Positions 1 through 5,045 of a stretch of DNA of 5,045 bases are shown here, in pieces. Positions within the stretch are counted from its first letter, which is position 1. Each line of letters starts with the position of its first letter. This stretch comes from an uncultured Phenylobacterium sp. GTDB taxonomy: Bacteria > Pseudomonadota > Alphaproteobacteria > Caulobacterales > Caulobacteraceae. Where the stretch lies: the NCBI GenBank assembly GCA_945952175.1, contig CAMFHW010000344.1, positions 1 to 5,045 on the forward strand. The letters are read 5' to 3'. The notes beneath the pieces are model-generated. The model had not been told where the DNA came from. It did not search any database and saw nothing but the letters and a program-made list of their open reading frames with translations. A program made the position numbers and the translations under genes.

Positions 1-2172
<2,172 letters not shown>

Positions 2173-2201
2173 AACTTAACGTTCCCGAGCTGTTCTATTC
2201 G

Positions 2202-2231
2202 TTGTCAGGGCGGCCCTCGCCCGACTATGCT
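2202..2231 (+). promoter_or_regulatory. Probable sigma-70-type promoter of the TerB/J-domain gene
   Basis: TTGTCA (2202-2207) matches the -35 consensus at 5 of 6 positions, and TATGCT (2226-2231) matches the -10 at 4 of 6, with an 18-nt spacer. The predicted transcript start, near 2238, lies only about 6 nt before the ATG at 2244. That fits the absence of a Shine-Dalgarno: the mRNA would be nearly leaderless, which is common in Caulobacter-type bacteria. The spacer holds the inverted repeat GGGCG (2208-2212) / CGCCC (2218-2222). Because the upstream in-frame TTG at 2202 is the -35 box itself, it is unlikely to be the start codon. Confidence 0.5.
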
Positions 2232-2243
2232 TCGCATACTCCC

Positions 2244-2939
2244 ATGAGCTTCTGGCGCAACATTGCTGGTCTGGCTGTCCGTCGCCCGGACGGCTGCGAG
2301 AATTGCGACTGTCCTCCCGGGCCGCCGGGCGAGGACCCCGCCTTCTCGACCGCGGTCACCGCGCTGGGCGCGAAACTGGCCAAGGCCGATGGGCGCGCCC
2401 ATGTCGACGAGTTCGAGGCCTTCGCCCAAGTGTTCCCGCACGACGCGGCGTCCGAGCGCAACGTCCACCGGCTCTATGACCTGGCGCGGCAGACCACACA
2501 TGGCTTCGAGAGCTACGCCAAGCGGCTGGCCAAGCGCTATCGCAACTGCCCGACCCTGCTGGAAGACGTGCTGGACGGCCTGTTCCACATCGCCGGCGCC
2601 GATGGTGCGGTGACCGAGGACGAGTTGATCTATCTGGAGACGGTCTCGGAGCTGTTCGGCTTTTCGCCCCTGGTATTCCGCCGGCTGAAGGCCACCCATC
2701 TGGGCCTGTCGGCGGACGATCCCTACGCCATCCTGGCCGTGCCCCACGATGCGCCGGACGCGACGGTGCGGGCCGTCTGGAAGCAGCAGCTTTCCGAAGC
2801 GCACCCCGACCGGGCCCGCGCGCGCGGCCTGCCCAGCGAGTTCATCGAGGTGGCCGAGGCCAAGGCCGCGGCCATCAATGCGGCCTTCGATACGATCATG
2901 CGCGAGCGGCGCGGCCTGTCGCTCGAAGGTGTTGCATGA
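2244..2939 (+). CDS. TerB-domain and C-terminal J-domain protein (DjlA-like co-chaperone), 231 aa
   Basis: Two domains are visible. Residues about 35-150 look like a TerB/DjlA helical domain, with paired acidic segments KADGRAHVDEFEAF (47-60) and GADGAVTEDELIYL (118-131). Residues about 158-217 form a J domain: DDPYAILAVPHDAPD (158-172), then the essential HPD tripeptide at 187-189 in SEAHPDRARA, then a helix ending INAAFDTIM (211-219). By family knowledge, the J domain stimulates Hsp70 (DnaK) ATPase. E. coli DjlA has an N-terminal membrane segment; none is seen here, so this form is probably cytoplasmic. The N-terminus instead carries a small cysteine cluster, CENCDC (18-23), followed by a PPGPPG turn. 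ATG 2244 is chosen over an in-frame TTG at 2202 because that TTG coincides with a -35 box. The gene is divergent from the oxoprolinase with 71 bp between the starts. The client or process served is unknown. Confidence 0.85.
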   Translation: MSFWRNIAGLAVRRPDGCENCDCPPGPPGEDPAFSTAVTALGAKLAKADGRAHVDEFEAFAQVFPHDAASERNVHRLYDLARQTTHGFESYAKRLAKRYRNCPTLLEDVLDGLFHIAGADGAVTEDELIYLETVSELFGFSPLVFRRLKATHLGLSADDPYAILAVPHDAPDATVRAVWKQQLSEAHPDRARARGLPSEFIEVAEAKAAAINAAFDTIMRERRGLSLEGVA

Positions 2940-2972
2940 CGTGCAATCGCCACGTTTTGAAGCTGAACTGAG

Positions 2973-3002
2973 TTGACGGGCGGGATCGCCCGGCTGAAAT
3001 AT
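2973..3002 (+). promoter_or_regulatory. Possible promoter of the small membrane protein gene, with an inverted repeat in the spacer
   Basis: TTGACG (2973-2978) is a good -35 match. An AT-rich patch, AAATAT (2997-3002), sits 18 nt downstream as a weak -10 (3 of 6). Transcription from about 3008 would place the AAGGAGG at 3019-3025 in a short leader. Between the boxes is a perfect inverted repeat CGGGCG-GGAT-CGCCCG (2977-2992). It could be an operator, or a terminator stem for the gene ending at 2939, although no T-run follows it. The arrangement closely resembles the promoter at 2202-2231. An in-frame TTG at 2973 exists but overlaps the -35. Confidence 0.35.
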
Positions 3003-3018
3003 CCGTTCACGCCTCCAG

Positions 3019-3025
3019 AAGGAGG
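3019..3025 (+). promoter_or_regulatory. Strong Shine-Dalgarno AAGGAGG, widely spaced from ATG 3042
   Basis: AAGGAGG is a near-perfect anti-16S match, the strongest in the window. Sixteen nucleotides separate it from the ATG at 3042, longer than the usual 5-10, and no closer in-frame start is present. It lies downstream of the alternative TTG at 2973, so it supports 3042 over that start, but the wide spacing leaves some doubt. Confidence 0.45.
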
Positions 3026-3041
3026 GCCGGTCGAGGACGCC

Positions 3042-3329
3042 ATGGTCAGGGATTTCGCCCGCAAACACGGTTCCGCCCTGCGCAGCATCGCGATGCTGGG
3101 GGGCCTTCTGGCCACCACGGCCGCCGTCGCGATCGGCGCGGTCCTGGCGCTGTTCGCCGCCGCCACGGTGGTGGTGATCGCGGTGATGTCGTCGGCCCTG
3201 CTCGGCCTCGCGGGCCTGGCGCTCCGCGCCAAGCGCACCGTCAATGCGCGCCGCGACGACGGCGTGATCGAAGCCCGCCACCTGGGCGGCCACCACTGGG
3301 TGGCCTATGGCTGGAACGACCGGTCCTAG
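3042..3329 (+). CDS. Small membrane protein of unknown function, 95 aa
   Basis: I do not recognise a named family. A basic N-terminus (MVRDFARKHGSALR) precedes a continuous hydrophobic stretch, residues about 16-61, rich in Ala, Leu and Val. It is long enough for two closely spaced membrane helices (roughly 16-37 and 41-61), and is followed by a basic LRAKRTVNARR segment. By the positive-inside rule both ends would face the cytoplasm. The tail, GVIEARHLGGHHWVAYGW (74-91), is rich in His and aromatic residues and looks like the conserved part of the protein. G/C-ending codons support real coding. An in-frame TTG at 2973 would add 23 residues, but it overlaps a probable -35 box and lacks a ribosome site. 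The gene lies 102 bp after the TerB/J gene, on the same strand, and probably has its own promoter. Function is unknown. Confidence 0.72.
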   Translation: MVRDFARKHGSALRSIAMLGGLLATTAAVAIGAVLALFAAATVVVIAVMSSALLGLAGLALRAKRTVNARRDDGVIEARHLGGHHWVAYGWNDRS

Positions 3330-3336
3330 GACTCCT

Positions 3337-3453
3337 CCGCTCATTCCGGCGAATGCCGGGACCTGGGGCTCGGCCGCGCGTTCTCGGCTGAGCGCAATTC
3401 CTCACGCGTCGGCGTTCTTCGATCTGGATCCCGGCATTCGCCGGGACGAGCGG
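3337..3453. repeat. Intergenic palindromic repeat (REP/BIME-like), 117 bp
   Basis: Arms at 3337-3363 and 3426-3453 are inverted copies with two mismatches and one single-base indel. They contain a perfect 16-bp core, CCGGCGAATGCCGGGA (3346-3361), against its complement at 3429-3444. Each arm is itself a small hairpin (CCGGC-GAAT-GCCGG), so the element is two facing hairpins around a 62-bp middle with no clear structure. It begins 8 bp after the stop of the membrane-protein gene and ends about 70 bp before the ABM gene. It may therefore end or stabilise the upstream transcript. In one minus-strand frame it reads VPANAGIQ, a peptide often seen when such repeats are mistranslated as genes. Confidence 0.85.
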
Positions 3454-3522
3454 GATGCTGACTTGCCGACGTTCACCTAGCCCTCTACCGTCGCGGTTCA
3501 AACAAGCGTTGGGAGAGGAACT

Positions 3523-3810
3523 ATGATCGGCGTGATCGCGACCCTGAAGGTCGCCGAGGGCAAGAACGCGGAGTTCGAGGCCATCTTCACGGACCTGGCC
3601 AAGCAGGTGCGGGCCAACGAGCCGGGCAATCTGGCCTACCAGCTGACCAAGAGCCGCACCGACGGCCAGATCTACAAGGTGCTGGAACTCTACAAGGACC
3701 AGGACGCGCTCGCCGCCCACGGCCAGACCGACTACTTCAAGGCGGCCGGCGCCAAGATGGGCCCCTGCATGGGCGGCCGTCCCGAGATCGAATACCTCGA
3801 CGGCGTCTGA
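3523..3810 (+). CDS. Antibiotic biosynthesis monooxygenase (ABM) domain protein, YgiN/LsrG-like, 95 aa
   Basis: The length, about 95 residues, and the pattern match single-domain ABM proteins, which are ferredoxin-like dimers. A first strand, MIGVIATLKV (1-10), leads into the helix EGKNAEFEAIFTDLAKQV (12-29). Then come EPGNLAYQL (33-41), IYKVLELYKDQDAL (50-63) and the His-containing helix AAHGQTDYFKA (64-74). The C-terminal strand is PEIEYLDG (87-94). Members include quinol monooxygenase YgiN and the autoinducer-2 isomerase LsrG, so the reaction cannot be read from the fold. A Shine-Dalgarno GGGAG (3511-3515) lies 7 nt before the ATG, confirming the start. The stop is 16 nt before the acyl-CoA dehydrogenase start, so the two are probably cotranscribed and may work on related substrates. 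I found no clear promoter in the 70 bp between the repeat and this gene. Confidence 0.88.
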   Translation: MIGVIATLKVAEGKNAEFEAIFTDLAKQVRANEPGNLAYQLTKSRTDGQIYKVLELYKDQDALAAHGQTDYFKAAGAKMGPCMGGRPEIEYLDGV

Positions 3811-3826
3811 TCGGAGCACGGCAGCC

Positions 3827-5045
3827 ATGGACCTGGACTTCAGCGCAGAGGACCTCGCCTTCCGCGACGAGGTCCGGGCCTTCATCGCAGACGCCTTCGA
3901 CGACGACATGCGGGCCCGGGCGGCCCAGTCGAAGAACCACCACATCGACAAGGCGGGCACGGTCCGCTGGCTGAAGAAGCTGGGCGACAAGGGCTGGATC
4001 GCGCCCGACTGGCCGGTCGAATACGGCGGCACGGGCTGGAGCCACGCCCAGAAGTACATCTTCGACATGGAGATGGCCCTGGCCGGCGCGCCCGACACCT
4101 CGAACATGGGCCTGCGCATGTGCGCGCCCGTGGTCATGGCCTTCGGCACGCCGGAGCAGAAGGCCCAGCACCTGCCGAAGATCCTGTCGACCGACGTCTG
4201 GTGGTGCCAGGGCTATTCCGAGCCGGGCTCCGGGTCGGACCTCGCCTCGCTCTCGCTCAAGGCCGAGCGGGATGGCGATCATTATGTACTGAATGGTTCA
4301 AAAATCTGGACGACCTATGCCCAATGGGCCGACTGGATGTTCTGCCTGGTGCGGACCAGCGTCGAGCCGATCAAGCAGATGGGCATCAGCTTCCTGCTGC
4401 TGGATATGAAGACGCCGGGCATCGAGATCGTGCCGCTGCCGACCCTGGACGGGCCGCCGGAGGGCGACCAGGAAATCAACCAGGTGTTCTTCAACGACGT
4501 CCGGGTGCCGGTGTCGAACCGGATCGGCGAGGAGAACCAGGGCTGGACCTACGGCAAGTACCTGCGGCAGTTCGAGCGGGGTAACCCCTACGCCGCCGGC
4601 CTGACCAACATGTTGGAAAAGGTGAAGAAAATTGCCTCGGTCGAGCGGGCCGACGGCGGCGGGCGGATGATGGACGACCCCGATTTCCGCAAGAAGCTGG
4701 CCGAGATGCAGATCAAGGTCGACGTGCTGAACGCGACCGAGCTGCGCATGTTCGCGTCGCGGACGACCGGCGAGGCGATGGGCGCGGCGTCCTCGATGCT
4801 GAAGCTGGAAGGCAGCCAGGCGCAGCAGGCGGTTACGGAACTGGCCCTGGAGGCGGCGGGCGTCTACGGCCAGCCCTTCGTGCGCGACACCTGGGCCGAG
4901 ATCCGCGGCGAGCGCAACGAGCCGCGGGCCGGGCCGGACTACGCGGCGACCGTGGCGCCGATGTACTTCAACTACCGCAAGACCTCGATCTATGCCGGGT
5001 CCAACGAGATCCAGCACAACATCATGGCCAAGATGGTGCTCGGCC
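3827..5045 (+). CDS. Acyl-CoA dehydrogenase; last few residues lie outside the window
   Basis: This FAD enzyme family introduces the alpha-beta double bond into acyl-CoA and passes electrons to ETF. The 406 visible residues cover all three domains: N-terminal helical (about 5-125, starting LDFSAEDLAFRDEVRAFI), middle beta (about 128-230, with the flavin/substrate signature YSEPGSGSDLASL from residue 130 and NGSKIWTTYA after it), and C-terminal helical (about 245 on). The usual C-terminal signature reads YAGSNEIQHNIMAKMVLG (389-406), which normally lies a few residues from the end, so the protein is nearly complete. MCAD/SCAD enzymes have the catalytic Glu in YEGT; here that position is Ala390. 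Glu250, in QFERG, sits where isovaleryl-CoA and long-chain enzymes carry theirs, and is the likely base. GGAG (3813-3816) lies 10 nt before ATG 3827. The gene is probably in an operon with the ABM gene. The substrate is unknown; branched, long or ring-derived acyl groups are possible. Confidence 0.95.
   Translation, partial: MDLDFSAEDLAFRDEVRAFIADAFDDDMRARAAQSKNHHIDKAGTVRWLKKLGDKGWIAPDWPVEYGGTGWSHAQKYIFDMEMALAGAPDTSNMGLRMCAPVVMAFGTPEQKAQHLPKILSTDVWWCQGYSEPGSGSDLASLSLKAERDGDHYVLNGSKIWTTYAQWADWMFCLVRTSVEPIKQMGISFLLLDMKTPGIEIVPLPTLDGPPEGDQEINQVFFNDVRVPVSNRIGEENQGWTYGKYLRQFERGNPYAAGLTNMLEKVKKIASVERADGGGRMMDDPDFRKKLAEMQIKVDVLNATELRMFASRTTGEAMGAASSMLKLEGSQAQQAVTELALEAAGVYGQPFVRDTWAEIRGERNEPRAGPDYAATVAPMYFNYRKTSIYAGSNEIQHNIMAKMVLG

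Noticed and set aside
2932..2946. TTGCA-TGACG-TGCAA inverted repeat over the stop codon of the TerB/J gene
   Set aside because: Five-base arms with no T-run or second copy. Too weak to call a terminator or operator.
2205..3344. A 379-codon open frame on the minus strand opposite the TerB/J and membrane-protein genes
   Set aside because: Low-complexity RQ/G/A-rich translation without a domain; the plus strand has a clear HPD J domain here. It spans the intergenic gap only because stop codons are rare at this GC content.
3464..3490. TTGCCG and CTACCG as a promoter for the ABM gene
   Set aside because: The spacer is 15 nt and the -10 match is poor, so I do not list it. A promoter somewhere in 3454-3510 remains likely.
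3241..4149. A 302-codon open frame on the minus strand including VPANAGIQ
   Set aside because: It crosses the palindromic repeat and lies antisense to the ABM and acyl-CoA dehydrogenase genes. VPANAGIQ is simply the repeat read as protein.

Overview
The window looks like chromosome of a high-GC alphaproteobacterium, most likely Caulobacterales (Caulobacter/Phenylobacterium type). This is an inference from the strong G/C preference at third codon positions, the style of the encoded proteins, and palindromic intergenic repeats built on TCATYCCGG...CCGGGAYC. There are no RNA genes, insertion sequences, CRISPR arrays or phage genes. It reads as an ordinary metabolic and housekeeping region.

Layout. 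Positions 1-2172, minus strand: a large ATP-dependent 5-oxoprolinase (HyuA-HyuB fusion type). It enters the window at its N-terminus and runs off the left edge just after its HyuB half begins. The frame is open over all 724 visible codons. It carries a 135-bp palindromic repeat (275-409) inserted in frame in the linker between the HyuA core and its last subdomain. Positions 2173-2243 are a short divergent intergenic region with a good promoter for the plus-strand gene. Positions 2244-2939, plus: a cytoplasmic TerB-plus-J-domain protein (DjlA-like co-chaperone). Positions 3042-3329, plus: a small membrane protein of unknown function with its own probable promoter. Positions 3330-3522: a 193-bp spacer largely filled by a second, intergenic palindromic repeat. 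Positions 3523-3810, plus: a small antibiotic-biosynthesis-monooxygenase (ABM) fold protein. It is followed 16 nt later by an acyl-CoA dehydrogenase (3827 to the right edge) that lacks only its last few residues; the two probably form an operon.

How the genes relate. The ABM/acyl-CoA dehydrogenase pair suggests oxidation of some acyl-CoA, substrate unknown. The oxoprolinase would act in pyroglutamate (glutathione) salvage or on a related cyclic amide. The TerB/J protein and the small membrane protein have no obvious link to either.

Most notable: (1) the palindromic repeat translated as part of the oxoprolinase, with a same-type repeat 3 kb away in non-coding DNA; (2) the same GGGCG...CGCCC inverted repeat between the -35 and -10 elements of two neighbouring putative promoters. 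I did not find a new multi-gene system.
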